Below are positions 15,804 through 23,514 of a stretch of DNA of 64,000 nucleotides, in pieces. The notes beneath the pieces are model-generated. The model made no database searches. It saw only the letters and a program-made list of their open reading frames with translations, and was not told the DNA's origin. The stretch is from Ensifer sp. WSM1721 (GTDB lineage: Bacteria; Pseudomonadota; Alphaproteobacteria; Rhizobiales; Rhizobiaceae), in contig NZ_CP165782.1 of the NCBI RefSeq assembly GCF_000513895.2, positions 2,418,001-2,482,000 on the forward strand, written 5' to 3'. The first letter of the stretch is position 1, and the number at the start of each line of letters is the position of its first letter. The position numbers were made by a program, and so were the translations under genes.

Positions 15804-17036
15804 ATGTCTCATACCTGCCGCTTCTGCTCGACCCCGCTTGAAACCGCTGTTGCGGATCTTGGAGCGACGCCCTGGTCCAACTCGTTCCTCGAGCCGACCG
15901 AGGAGGCGATCGCCCGAGAGAAGATTTTTCCGCTGAAAGTGATGTTCTGTTCGGAATGCCTGCTCGTGCAGACCACCGAAACGGCGCCGGCCGACGAGAT
16001 CTTCAACGCCGAGTACCATTATCTCTCGTCGTTTTCGACGAGCTGGCTCGACCATGCGCGGCGCTATGCCGAGACGATGACCGAGCGCCTCGGTCTCGAT
16101 GGCACGTCGCAAGTCGTGGAGGTCGCGTCGAACGACGGCTATCTGCTGCAATATTTCGTCGAAAAGCAGATCCCCGTGCTCGGCGTCGAGCCAGCGGCCA
16201 ACGCCGCCAAGATCGCCGAAGGCCGCAACGTGCCGACGCACGTCGCCTTCTTCGGCCGCGACACGGCCAATGAGTTGGTCCGCCGCGGAATCCGGGCCGA
16301 TCTCACTGCGGCCAACAACGTGCTCGGGCATGTGCCCGACATCGCCGATTTCGTCAGCGGCTTTGCGATTCTCTTGAAACCGGACGGTGTCGCGACCTTC
16401 GAGTTCCCGCACCTCCTGCGCCTGATCGAAGGCATCCAGTTCGACACGATCTATCATGAGCATTATTCCTATCTCTCCCTCGTCGCCGTCGAGCGCATCT
16501 TCGCCGCCTGCGGGCTCAAGGTCTTCGACGTCGAGGAGCTGCCGACCCATGGCGGTTCGTTGCGCGTTTACGCACAACCGTTGACGGGCACGAGGCCGGC
16601 AACGGAGGGGCTTGCGAAAGTGCGTGCCGACGAGGCCAAGGCGAAGCTCACGGAGAGGGCAACCTATGTCGCCTTTGGTGAAAAGATCGCCGCCGTCTGC
16701 GAAGGCTTCCGCGCCTTCCTGCGAGAAGCCAAAAGCGAGGGCAAGCGGATCGCGGCCTATGGCGCAGCGGCCAAGGGCAACACCTTCCTGAATGTCTGCG
16801 GCGTGACCGCCGACGATATCGATTTCATCGTCGACCGCAACGACCTGAAGCAGGGCAAGCTCACGCCCGGCAGCTACATCCCGATCCACGCGCCGGCCAA
16901 GCTCGAGGCCGCCAAGCCCGACTATGTCGTCATCCTGCCGTGGAATCTCACGGACGAGATTGTCGAGGCGAACAGCCATGTCCGTTCCTGGGGCGGTCGC
17001 TTCATGGTTGCCATCCCGGAAGTGAAGGTGATTTGA
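15804..17036 (+). CDS. NDP-sugar C-methyltransferase (TylCIII/NovU type)
   Basis: 410 aa from the ATG at 15804. Residues 5-52 hold a zinc-binding knuckle (C5, C8, C49, C52) typical of sugar C-methyltransferases. The SAM-binding middle domain has VVEVASNDGYLLQYF and ANNVLGHVPDIADF. The conserved FEFPHLLRLIEGIQFDTIYHEHYSYLSL segment and a C-terminal Rossmann-like domain (IAAYGAAAKGNTFLNVCG) complete the family architecture. Following rfbF and rfbG, it most likely methylates carbon 3 of the CDP-4-keto-6-deoxyhexose. A terminator shared with the convergent operon follows. Confidence 0.85.
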   Translation: MSHTCRFCSTPLETAVADLGATPWSNSFLEPTEEAIAREKIFPLKVMFCSECLLVQTTETAPADEIFNAEYHYLSSFSTSWLDHARRYAETMTERLGLDGTSQVVEVASNDGYLLQYFVEKQIPVLGVEPAANAAKIAEGRNVPTHVAFFGRDTANELVRRGIRADLTAANNVLGHVPDIADFVSGFAILLKPDGVATFEFPHLLRLIEGIQFDTIYHEHYSYLSLVAVERIFAACGLKVFDVEELPTHGGSLRVYAQPLTGTRPATEGLAKVRADEAKAKLTERATYVAFGEKIAAVCEGFRAFLREAKSEGKRIAAYGAAAKGNTFLNVCGVTADDIDFIVDRNDLKQGKLTPGSYIPIHAPAKLEAAKPDYVVILPWNLTDEIVEANSHVRSWGGRFMVAIPEVKVI

Positions 17037-17067
17037 CGCCGGCGCAGAGCGACTGGAACGACAATGG

Positions 17068-17099
17068 AAAAGGGGCCGTTGCAACCGCGGCCCCTTTTT
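17068..17099. terminator. bidirectional terminator in the sugar cluster
   Basis: AAAAGGGGCCG (17068-17078) pairs with CGGCCCCTTTT (17088-17098) and has A- and T-runs on the two sides. It serves the rfbF-rfbG-methyltransferase operon and the convergent SDR operon. Confidence 0.85.
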
Positions 17100-17133
17100 C
17101 TATTCCGATAATCCAGACTCGACCGGAATCCGA

Positions 17134-17916
17134 TCAGCTTTCCAGCCGCTTCAGGAAGCCGTGGGGAGCAACAGTGACCATCAGCTTGTTTTGAACCGAC
17201 TGGTCGATCTCGAATTCGGGATGGGATTTCAGGTACTCATGCACTGCGGTCTTCGGATTGTCGCCGACGTCCCATGGCCGGTCGCTGAAGAAACCGGCCG
17301 GCAGATCCTCGACCAGCGTGTCGAACACGACGCAATAGCAGCCGGGCGTGACCAGCGGCGCATAGGCTTCGAGTTCCGCAAGCACATGCGCGTGGGTATG
17401 CATGGAGTCGAGCGCGACCATCACGCGCCGGTAGCCCGCAGACGCCTCGCGCACCTTCGCGACGATCTCCTGATCGATGGATGACCCCTCGAACATCTGG
17501 ATGCGGCTTGCCATCGGGTGGCTTTCGATCGCCGCGCGGTTATGCGCGCGGATATCGATGTCGATGCCGATCACCTTGCGCTTGGCCTGGCTGGGGTCGA
17601 AGGAAACGCCCGCTTCGATCGCGTCGCACATGTCGAGCATGGCAAGCAGCGAGGCGCTCAGGATCAGTGATCCGCCATGGGCGATCCCGGTCTCGATCAC
17701 CAGATCGGGACGTGTCGCCCAGATGAGTTCCTGCATCGCCACGATATCCTGCGGATATTGGATGATCGGACGGCCGAGCCAGTCGAAATTATAGACGTAG
17801 CGCTTCGCCATCGTGACTTCGCGCCACTGGTTCGAGAGCGTCTGAAAATCGCCGTCGCGACCATAGTCGTCGACGGCTGCCGCCCGCTCGGCGCGGAATT
17901 GTTCGATAGGGTCCAT
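17134..17916 (-). CDS. CmcI-like (cephalosporin hydroxylase family) methyltransferase
   Basis: 260 aa from the ATG at 17916, preceded by GAGGACAGGA; an ATG at 17934 overlapping the upstream stop is also possible. The CmcI family comprises SAM-dependent O-methyltransferases, many acting on sugars such as rhamnosyl groups. Seen here: PDLVIETGIAHGGSLILSASLL (SAM site), KVIGIDIDIRAHN, GSSIDQEI and VMVALDSMHTHAHVLAELEAYAPLV (metal/catalytic region). It is the last of three minus-strand genes in the sugar cluster and may O-methylate the finished deoxysugar. Acceptor unknown. Confidence 0.8.
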   Translation of the reverse strand: MDPIEQFRAERAAAVDDYGRDGDFQTLSNQWREVTMAKRYVYNFDWLGRPIIQYPQDIVAMQELIWATRPDLVIETGIAHGGSLILSASLLAMLDMCDAIEAGVSFDPSQAKRKVIGIDIDIRAHNRAAIESHPMASRIQMFEGSSIDQEIVAKVREASAGYRRVMVALDSMHTHAHVLAELEAYAPLVTPGCYCVVFDTLVEDLPAGFFSDRPWDVGDNPKTAVHEYLKSHPEFEIDQSVQNKLMVTVAPHGFLKRLES

Positions 17917-17930
17917 ATCGGGTCCTGTCC

Positions 17931-18761
17931 TCATGTGGAGGGCCGCGGATCGGAATCGTGCTCCGATTCGGCGTTGCCCAGAATTTCAGGGATGCGCTCT
18001 AGCACAGGTGTCGCAGCAAAAGCGAATTCGTCCGTCACTCGATCGACAGCAATCGGCGGGAATGAAGCGGTCGGCGCGCCGTCGTTCACCCCAACGGAAC
18101 ACTTCGCCCGGGATTGAATTGCGGCGCACCAGTCGGCGTGACTGGTCTGCCTGCCGCTTGCGACGTTGTAGACGGAATGGCGCCCTTCCTTTGCGATACG
18201 GAGAAGCAACTCCACCGCATCGTCGATCCAGATATAGTCCTTGCTGGATTCGAGCGCGGTCTGAAGCTGAATATGTCCGCCTCTCGCCTCCCGGCACAGC
18301 GCCCCGAGGAACGTGTCCGAACGCGCCTCGTCCGGTCCGACAACGTTCGACAGCCTGGCGACCCGTACGTTCTCGCGCCCAGAGTTAAGGCAGATCGCCT
18401 CACCGGTGAGCTTCGACAGATTGTAGAGGTCCGACGGATTGAGCGGCGACGCCGAGAGCAGAGCGCCTTCGTGCGTGTCGCGGTTGTTGGCGTAAACCCT
18501 CGTGGACGAAAGGTAGAGGAAGGAAGAGAACGCGTTCTCACGCAGGATTTTCGCCGCGAGCGAAACATGCGCCTCGATCGTATCGAAGGGCCGTGTGCGA
18601 AAGTCGGCCGTCAGGCCAATGGCATAGATGACATGACCGAGGTCCTGCCCCGCGAGAGGCATGTCGGTGCGAGAAGGAGCGCTGACGTCGTGGCCGAGAT
18701 CGCGCAGCCGGCGCACGAGATTGCCCCCGATGAAGCCCGACTCGCCGAGAACGGTAAACAT
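17931..18761 (-). CDS. NAD-dependent epimerase/dehydratase family sugar reductase
   Basis: 276 aa from the ATG at 18761, which overlaps the upstream stop (TGATG). The extended-SDR fold has TVLGESGFIGGNLVRRLRDLG at the N-terminus, YLSSTRVYANN, the catalytic SDLYNLSKLTGEAI (Tyr-x3-Lys) and DYIWIDDAVELLLRIA. It is short for a dehydratase and fits a 4-ketoreductase that finishes a deoxysugar. Given the neighbours, reduction of the 4-keto group of a CDP-3-C-methyl sugar is the most likely step. This is inferred, not proven. Confidence 0.78.
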   Translation of the reverse strand: MFTVLGESGFIGGNLVRRLRDLGHDVSAPSRTDMPLAGQDLGHVIYAIGLTADFRTRPFDTIEAHVSLAAKILRENAFSSFLYLSSTRVYANNRDTHEGALLSASPLNPSDLYNLSKLTGEAICLNSGRENVRVARLSNVVGPDEARSDTFLGALCREARGGHIQLQTALESSKDYIWIDDAVELLLRIAKEGRHSVYNVASGRQTSHADWCAAIQSRAKCSVGVNDGAPTASFPPIAVDRVTDEFAFAATPVLERIPEILGNAESEHDSDPRPST

Positions 18762-19249
18762 CACGACCTCTCGCCGAGCCGCCGCAGCGGATTGCCGCCG
18801 CAGATGCTATAGGCCTCCACTTCGCCGCGCACGATCGAGCCTGCCGCAATGACAGAGCCTTTCCGGAGGATGGCGCCGTCCAGGATCACCGAATTCGCTC
18901 CGATCCAGACGTCCTCCTCGACGACGATGCCGCCGCGGCTCGGCTGAAAGCCCTGCTCGCGGATTAGGCGATTTTTGTCGCTATAGGCGTGATTGACGGG
19001 AGCGAAGGTGCAGTTGGCGGCGATCAGCACATTGTCGGCGATGCGTATTCCGTTCCCGGTATAAAAGACACAGCCGCTATTGACGTAGCAGAAGCGGCCA
19101 ATCTCGAGATGCCCTGAACCGCCGGCGGGCTTGACCTTCACGAAGCTGTCGATGACGGAGGCCTCGCCGACGACGATCCGCGTGCCGCGGACCGAATCCT
19201 CAATGTCGCTGAGCGGGCTGATCTTCGCCGTCGGATGCACCTCGATCAT
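18761..19249 (-). CDS. left-handed beta-helix (hexapeptide) acyltransferase
   Basis: 162 aa from the ATG at 19249; the open frame further upstream is not coding-like. Imperfect hexapeptide turns run through the protein (IGRFCYVNSGCVFYTGNGIRIADNVLIAANC, IVVEEDVWIGANSVILDGAILRKGSVIAAGSIV), the pattern of trimeric acetyltransferases. The loop with FAPVNHAYSD supplies the likely catalytic His. It ends with YSICGGNPLRRLGER, typical of WbbJ/maltose-O-acetyltransferase relatives. First gene of a three-gene operon with the SDR and the CmcI-like enzyme; it probably O-acetylates the sugar. Confidence 0.82.
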   Translation of the reverse strand: MIEVHPTAKISPLSDIEDSVRGTRIVVGEASVIDSFVKVKPAGGSGHLEIGRFCYVNSGCVFYTGNGIRIADNVLIAANCTFAPVNHAYSDKNRLIREQGFQPSRGGIVVEEDVWIGANSVILDGAILRKGSVIAAGSIVRGEVEAYSICGGNPLRRLGERS

Positions 19250-19373
19250 TATGGCTCCAATTTTTCTCCGCCGCTTAATTTCATTTCGGCACTCTTTTCC
19301 AGTTACCGCTTGCCGCGTCAACGCCTGATCGTGCAAGAAGCGCTCACAGGAAATGCCATCGGTCGAGGAATTC

Positions 19374-19901
19374 ATGTCGCGGTTCAATCGCCTTCCCACT
19401 CCCCTTGCGGGCCTCACGATCATCGAGCGCAAGCAGATAGGCGACGAGCGCGGCTTCTTCTCGCGCTTCTTCTGCGGCGACGAATTACCCGAGTTCGGGG
19501 GCGTGATCGCGCAGATCAATCATACCTTGACACGCAGCAAGGGTGCGATCCGCGGCATGCACTTCCAGCGGCCGCCGCACGACGAGACGAAGTTCGTGTC
19601 CTGCATAAGCGGCGCCGTTTTCGATGTCGCGGTCGACATAAGGCCGGACTCGCCGACCTACCTGCAATGGCACGGCGAAATCCTGAGCGCCGAAAATGCA
19701 CGCTCAATGATGATCCCGGGCGGCTTTGCGCATGGGCTCCAGACGCTGACGGAGGACTGCGAGATGCTCTATCTGCATGACAAGCCCTATGCGCCGGAGG
19801 CGGAAGGCGGGCTCAACCCGCTCGATCCGCGCCTGGCTATCGCTTGGCCGCTCGAAGTCAGCCAGATGTCGGAGCGCGACCGCGCCTTGAGCTTCCTGTA
19901 A
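19374..19901 (+). CDS. dTDP-4-dehydrorhamnose 3,5-epimerase-like (RmlC family)
   Basis: 175 aa from the ATG at 19374, with CGAGGAA upstream. It is a cupin-fold sugar epimerase. The motifs are DERGFFSRFFC, AQINHTLTRSKGAIRGMHFQRPPHDETKFVSC (catalytic His in RGMHFQ), AVDIRPDSPTYLQWHGEILSAENARSMMIPGGFAHGLQTL, and LYLHDKPYAPEAEGGLNPLDPRLAI. With CDP-sugar enzymes next door, it probably inverts carbon 3 and/or 5 of a CDP-4-keto sugar rather than making dTDP-rhamnose; no rmlA, rmlB or rmlD is in the window. It converges with the peptide-transporter operon. Confidence 0.85.
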   Translation: MSRFNRLPTPLAGLTIIERKQIGDERGFFSRFFCGDELPEFGGVIAQINHTLTRSKGAIRGMHFQRPPHDETKFVSCISGAVFDVAVDIRPDSPTYLQWHGEILSAENARSMMIPGGFAHGLQTLTEDCEMLYLHDKPYAPEAEGGLNPLDPRLAIAWPLEVSQMSERDRALSFL

Positions 19902-19915
19902 GCCTTTTCGGCTTA
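19899..19915. terminator. hairpin made from two convergent stop codons
   Basis: TAAGCC (19899-19904) and GGCTTA (19910-19915) pair around TTTTC. Each arm contains the stop codon of one of the convergent genes (RmlC-like, plus; dppF-like, minus). It is a small hairpin, possibly a weak bidirectional terminator. Confidence 0.4.
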
Positions 19916-20674
19916 TGCCGTCTGCGCCTCGCGACGAAAGCCCTTGCTCGCCACCATCAGGCTGCGCGTATAGTCCTCGGCAATGCGGCCGGCCACAAGG
20001 TCGGCCGACGATAGACGCTCGACGACGCGGCCCCCCTGCATCACCGCCAGGCGGTCGCACATATGGGTGACGACGCCCAGATCATGGCTGACCATGATGA
20101 AGGTGAGCTTGCGATCGCGGCGCACCTGTTCGAGAAGGTTCAAAACCTCCGCCTGTACGGAGGCATCGAGCGCCGAGGTCGGCTCGTCGAGCAACAGGAT
20201 CGACGGCTCGAGGATGAGAGCGCGCGCGATCGCAATCCGCTGCCGCTGGCCTCCGGAAAGCTGGTGCGGGTAGCGGAAGCGGAAGCCGGAGCCCAAGCCG
20301 ACCTCGTCCAAAGCCTTGAGGATCCGGCGCTCGCCGTCGCCGATGCCGTGGATCGCGAGCGGTTCCATCAGCTGCCGGTCGACCGTCTGGCGCGGGTGCA
20401 GCGAGCCGTACGGATCCTGGAACACCATTTGCACCGCGCGGTAGAAGGCCTTGTCGCGACGCGTGCCTTTGACTTCTCGCCCCCCCACGCGAATCGTGCC
20501 TTCAGTCGCCGGAGCGAGCCCGGCGATCGCCCTCAAAAGCGTCGATTTGCCCGAGCCGGACTCGCCGACAAGGCCGAAGGATTCGCCCGAAGCGACCTCG
20601 ACGCTAACGTCATCCAAGGCTTTGAAGTCATCGAAGACGACGCTGAGATTCTCGACGGCAACGGCCTCGGTCAT
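19913..20674 (-). CDS. peptide ABC transporter ATP-binding protein (DppF/OppF type)
   Basis: 253 aa from the ATG at 20674, overlapping the upstream stop (ATGA). Walker A is GESGSGKST, the signature [15 protein letters not shown], and Walker B ILLLDEPTSALD. The length and absence of a C-terminal iron-sulfur tail fit a short OppF-type subunit. It is last in an operon with a second ATPase, two permeases, a binding protein and a dipeptidase. Together they import and cleave short peptides. Substrate range cannot be deduced. Confidence 0.88.
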   Translation of the reverse strand: MTEAVAVENLSVVFDDFKALDDVSVEVASGESFGLVGESGSGKSTLLRAIAGLAPATEGTIRVGGREVKGTRRDKAFYRAVQMVFQDPYGSLHPRQTVDRQLMEPLAIHGIGDGERRILKALDEVGLGSGFRFRYPHQLSGGQRQRIAIARALILEPSILLLDEPTSALDASVQAEVLNLLEQVRRDRKLTFIMVSHDLGVVTHMCDRLAVMQGGRVVERLSSADLVAGRIAEDYTRSLMVASKGFRREAQTA

Positions 20675-21504
20675 AGCGCCCACTCCGGTTTACGGTCGAG
20701 CACGGGCAAGGGGTGGCGATCCGCACCGATGACCGGCATGCAGTTCAAGAGGCCGCGCGTATAAGGATGCTTCGCGTTAGCGAGGTCCGATGCAGCGATC
20801 TCCTCGACGATCTTGCCCGCATACATCACGAGCACACGATCGCAGAAGGACGAAACGAGCCTGAGGTCATGCGAGACGAAGATCAGTCCCATACCGCGCT
20901 CGGTCACCAGCTTGTCGAGGATCGATAGGACCTCGAGCTGCACCGTCACGTCCAAAGCCGATGTCGGCTCGTCGGCGATGAGCAATTCCGGCCCGGCAAC
21001 CAGCATCATGGCGATCATCGCCCGCTGGCCCATTCCGCCCGAGACCTCATGCGGATAGAGATCGAAGACACGGGCCGGATCGCGGATCTGCACCGCCGCC
21101 AGCATGTCGAGCGCCCGCTGCCGCGCCTCGCCGCGGCCGACCCTTTCGTGCCGCCTCAGCGTCTCGACGATCTGCCGGCCGATGCTCATCACCGGGTTCA
21201 GCGAATATTTCGGGTCCTGCAGGATCATGGCGATCCGCTTGCCGCGCAAATCCCGCCGCACCTTCGGGGAAGCCGCGATGAGATCGATGCCGTCGAAAGC
21301 GAGCCGCTTCGCCGTCACCTGCGCGTGCAGCGGCGTAAGCCCCATGATCGCCCGGCCCGTCTGCGACTTGCCGGAGCCGCTCTCGCCGACGATGCCGAGA
21401 CGTTCGCGCCCGAGGGTAAAGGAGACGCCGCGCACCGCCTCGACGACGCCGGTGCGGGTCGGGAATCGGACCCTCAGGTCTTCGACCGTCAGGAGCGCGC
21501 TCAT
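20671..21504 (-). CDS. peptide ABC transporter ATP-binding protein (DppD/OppD type)
   Basis: 277 aa. Walker A is GESGSGKSQ (Gln where Thr or Ser is usual, as in many DppD proteins), the signature SGGMGQRAMIAMML, Walker B LLIADEPTSALD, and the switch VSHDLRL. It overlaps its neighbours by four bases on both sides (ATGA), showing tight coupling. It forms the heterodimeric motor with the next gene product. Confidence 0.88.
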   Translation of the reverse strand: MSALLTVEDLRVRFPTRTGVVEAVRGVSFTLGRERLGIVGESGSGKSQTGRAIMGLTPLHAQVTAKRLAFDGIDLIAASPKVRRDLRGKRIAMILQDPKYSLNPVMSIGRQIVETLRRHERVGRGEARQRALDMLAAVQIRDPARVFDLYPHEVSGGMGQRAMIAMMLVAGPELLIADEPTSALDVTVQLEVLSILDKLVTERGMGLIFVSHDLRLVSSFCDRVLVMYAGKIVEEIAASDLANAKHPYTRGLLNCMPVIGADRHPLPVLDRKPEWAL

Positions 21505-22433
21505 TGACCGCTCTCCCGTGGATCGAGCGCGTCGCGCAGACCGTCACCGAGCAGGTTGAAGCCGAGACTGACAATCAGGATAGCGATGCCGGGCATGGTG
21601 GCGACCCACCATTGATCGAGGATGAAGCGGCGGCCGGAGGCGATCATCGCGCCCCATTCGGGAAGCGGCGGCTGCGCCCCGAGGCCGAGGAAGCCGAGCC
21701 CGGCAGCCGTCAGGATGATCCCGGCCATGTCGAGCGTCACGCGGACGATCAGCGACGACATGCACATAGGCATGACATGGCGAAAGACGATGCGCGCCGG
21801 CGAGGCTCCCATCAGACGAACGGCGGCAATGTAGTCGGAATTGCGCACCGTCAGCGTCTCGGCGCGCGCGATGCGCGCATAGGGCGGCCAGGAGGTGATC
21901 GCAATGGCGATGACGGCGTTTTCAATGCCGGGTCCGAGCGCCGCGACGAAGGCGAGCGCCAAAACGAGCTTCGGGAAAGCGAGAAAAATGTCGGTGACGC
22001 GCATCAGCACCGCGTCGATCCAGCCGCCGGCATAGCCGGCGACCGCACCGACGATCAGCCCCACCGGTGCCGCGATGATCGCGACGAGAACGACCACGAC
22101 GAACGTCAACTGCGAGCCGTAGATCAGTCGCGACAGGATATCGCGGCCCTGGTCGTCGGTGCCGAGCAGATACCCCTCGCTGCCCGGCGGCAGCAGCCGC
22201 GCCCCGGCCAGATTGCCGACGAACGACGAATGCGGCGCGAGGAGATCGGCGAAGGCGGCGACAAGGACGAGCGCCAGCAAGATGAGGAGGCCGAGCACGG
22301 CGAGGCGATTGGCCGAGAACCGGCGCCAGGTCATATAGGCGCGGCCCAGCCGCGCCTGCAGGCGCGACTGCGGGCGATCGGAAAGCAGCCATTCGCGGCG
22401 CGTCATCGGGCGTGTTTCACCGGCAAGACTCAT
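21501..22433 (-). CDS. peptide ABC transporter permease (DppC type)
   Basis: 310 aa. The N-terminal cytoplasmic part ends in RRFSANRLAVLGLLILLALVLVAAF, typical of DppC/OppC. GTDDQGRDILSRLIYG is the family hallmark, and the EAA-like loop near SDYIAAVRLMGASPARIVFRHVMP contacts the ATPase. About six membrane helices. It overlaps both neighbours by four bases. Confidence 0.88.
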   Translation of the reverse strand: MSLAGETRPMTRREWLLSDRPQSRLQARLGRAYMTWRRFSANRLAVLGLLILLALVLVAAFADLLAPHSSFVGNLAGARLLPPGSEGYLLGTDDQGRDILSRLIYGSQLTFVVVVLVAIIAAPVGLIVGAVAGYAGGWIDAVLMRVTDIFLAFPKLVLALAFVAALGPGIENAVIAIAITSWPPYARIARAETLTVRNSDYIAAVRLMGASPARIVFRHVMPMCMSSLIVRVTLDMAGIILTAAGLGFLGLGAQPPLPEWGAMIASGRRFILDQWWVATMPGIAILIVSLGFNLLGDGLRDALDPRESGQ

Positions 22434-23491
22434 CGCGCGCGCGTCCTCGGGTCAAGCGTCCGGTAGAGCAGATCGGACAGGAGATTGATGCCGACGAAGA
22501 CCGATCCGATGATGATCGTGCCCCCGAGGACGGCGTTCATGTCGGCATTCTGCAGCGAGTTGGTGATGTAAAGGCCGAGACCCGGCCAGGAAAAGACCGT
22601 CTCGGTCAGCACCGAGCCTTCGAGCAGGCCGGCATAGGAAAGCGCGATAACCGTCACCAACGGTACGGCCGCATTACGCAGCGCATGGCCCCAGATGATC
22701 CGCGCCTCCGAGAGCCCCTTGGCGCGCGCGGCGACGATATATTCCTGCTGCAGTTCATTCAGCATGAAGCTTCGCGTCATGCGGCTGATATAGGCGAGCG
22801 AGAAATAGCCGAGCAGCGAGGCCGGCAGGATGATGTGCCGGAAGACGTCGCGGAAGACGTCCCATTGCCCCTGCCAGAGCGTGTCGACGAGATAGAGACC
22901 GGTGATCGGCGAGAACGTGTATTCGTAGACGATGTCGATGCGTCCCGGATAGGCGACCCATTGCAGCCGCGCATAGAAGACGAGGAGCGCCAGCAGCGCC
23001 AGCCAGAAGATCGGCACGGAATAGCCGACGAGGCCGATGACGCGCACGATCTGGTCAGCGATGCTGCCGCGTTTGACCGCCGCGAGCACCCCAAGCGGCA
23101 CGCCGATGAACGCACCGATCAGCGTTCCGAGCGTCGCAAGTTCCACGGTCGCGGGGAAAGCGCGGCGAATATCCGTCATGACCGGATTGGTGGTCAGCAC
23201 CGAGGTTCCGAAGTCGCCCGAAAGCGCCTGGCGGCAATAGATGAAGAACTGCTGGTAAAGAGGTAGGTTGAGACCCATCGCCTCGCGCGTCCGTTCGACG
23301 ACATGCTCAGGCGCCCGGTCGCCGAGAACGGCGAGAACCGGATCGATGGGGATCACCCTGCCGATGAAGAAGGTGACGGCGAGAAGGCCGAGATAGGTGG
23401 TCGCCACGACGACAAGGAATTGCAGCACCGTGGCGAACGCCTTGCGGGAACGGGCGCGCCGGCGCCCGCTCATTCGCACTGTATCGATCAT
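22430..23491 (-). CDS. peptide ABC transporter permease (DppB type)
   Basis: 353 aa from the ATG at 23491; the open frame extends back into the binding-protein gene but is non-coding there. DppB features: an N-terminal helix, LPLYQQFFIYCRQALSGDFGTSV, and the EAA loop YIVAARAKGLSEARIIWGHALRNA. About six helices. It pairs with DppC to form the channel. It lies 23 bases after the binding-protein gene. Confidence 0.88.
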   Translation of the reverse strand: MIDTVRMSGRRRARSRKAFATVLQFLVVVATTYLGLLAVTFFIGRVIPIDPVLAVLGDRAPEHVVERTREAMGLNLPLYQQFFIYCRQALSGDFGTSVLTTNPVMTDIRRAFPATVELATLGTLIGAFIGVPLGVLAAVKRGSIADQIVRVIGLVGYSVPIFWLALLALLVFYARLQWVAYPGRIDIVYEYTFSPITGLYLVDTLWQGQWDVFRDVFRHIILPASLLGYFSLAYISRMTRSFMLNELQQEYIVAARAKGLSEARIIWGHALRNAAVPLVTVIALSYAGLLEGSVLTETVFSWPGLGLYITNSLQNADMNAVLGGTIIIGSVFVGINLLSDLLYRTLDPRTRAR

Positions 23492-23514
23492 GCTCAAGGA
23501 ACCGGTCCTCTCGA

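Noticed and set aside
22412..23266. Plus-strand frame rich in Asp, Glu and Arg opposite the permease genes
   Set aside because: Typical antisense shadow of membrane-protein genes in GC-rich DNA. Similar frames opposite xylH, dppC and smoF were rejected for the same reason.
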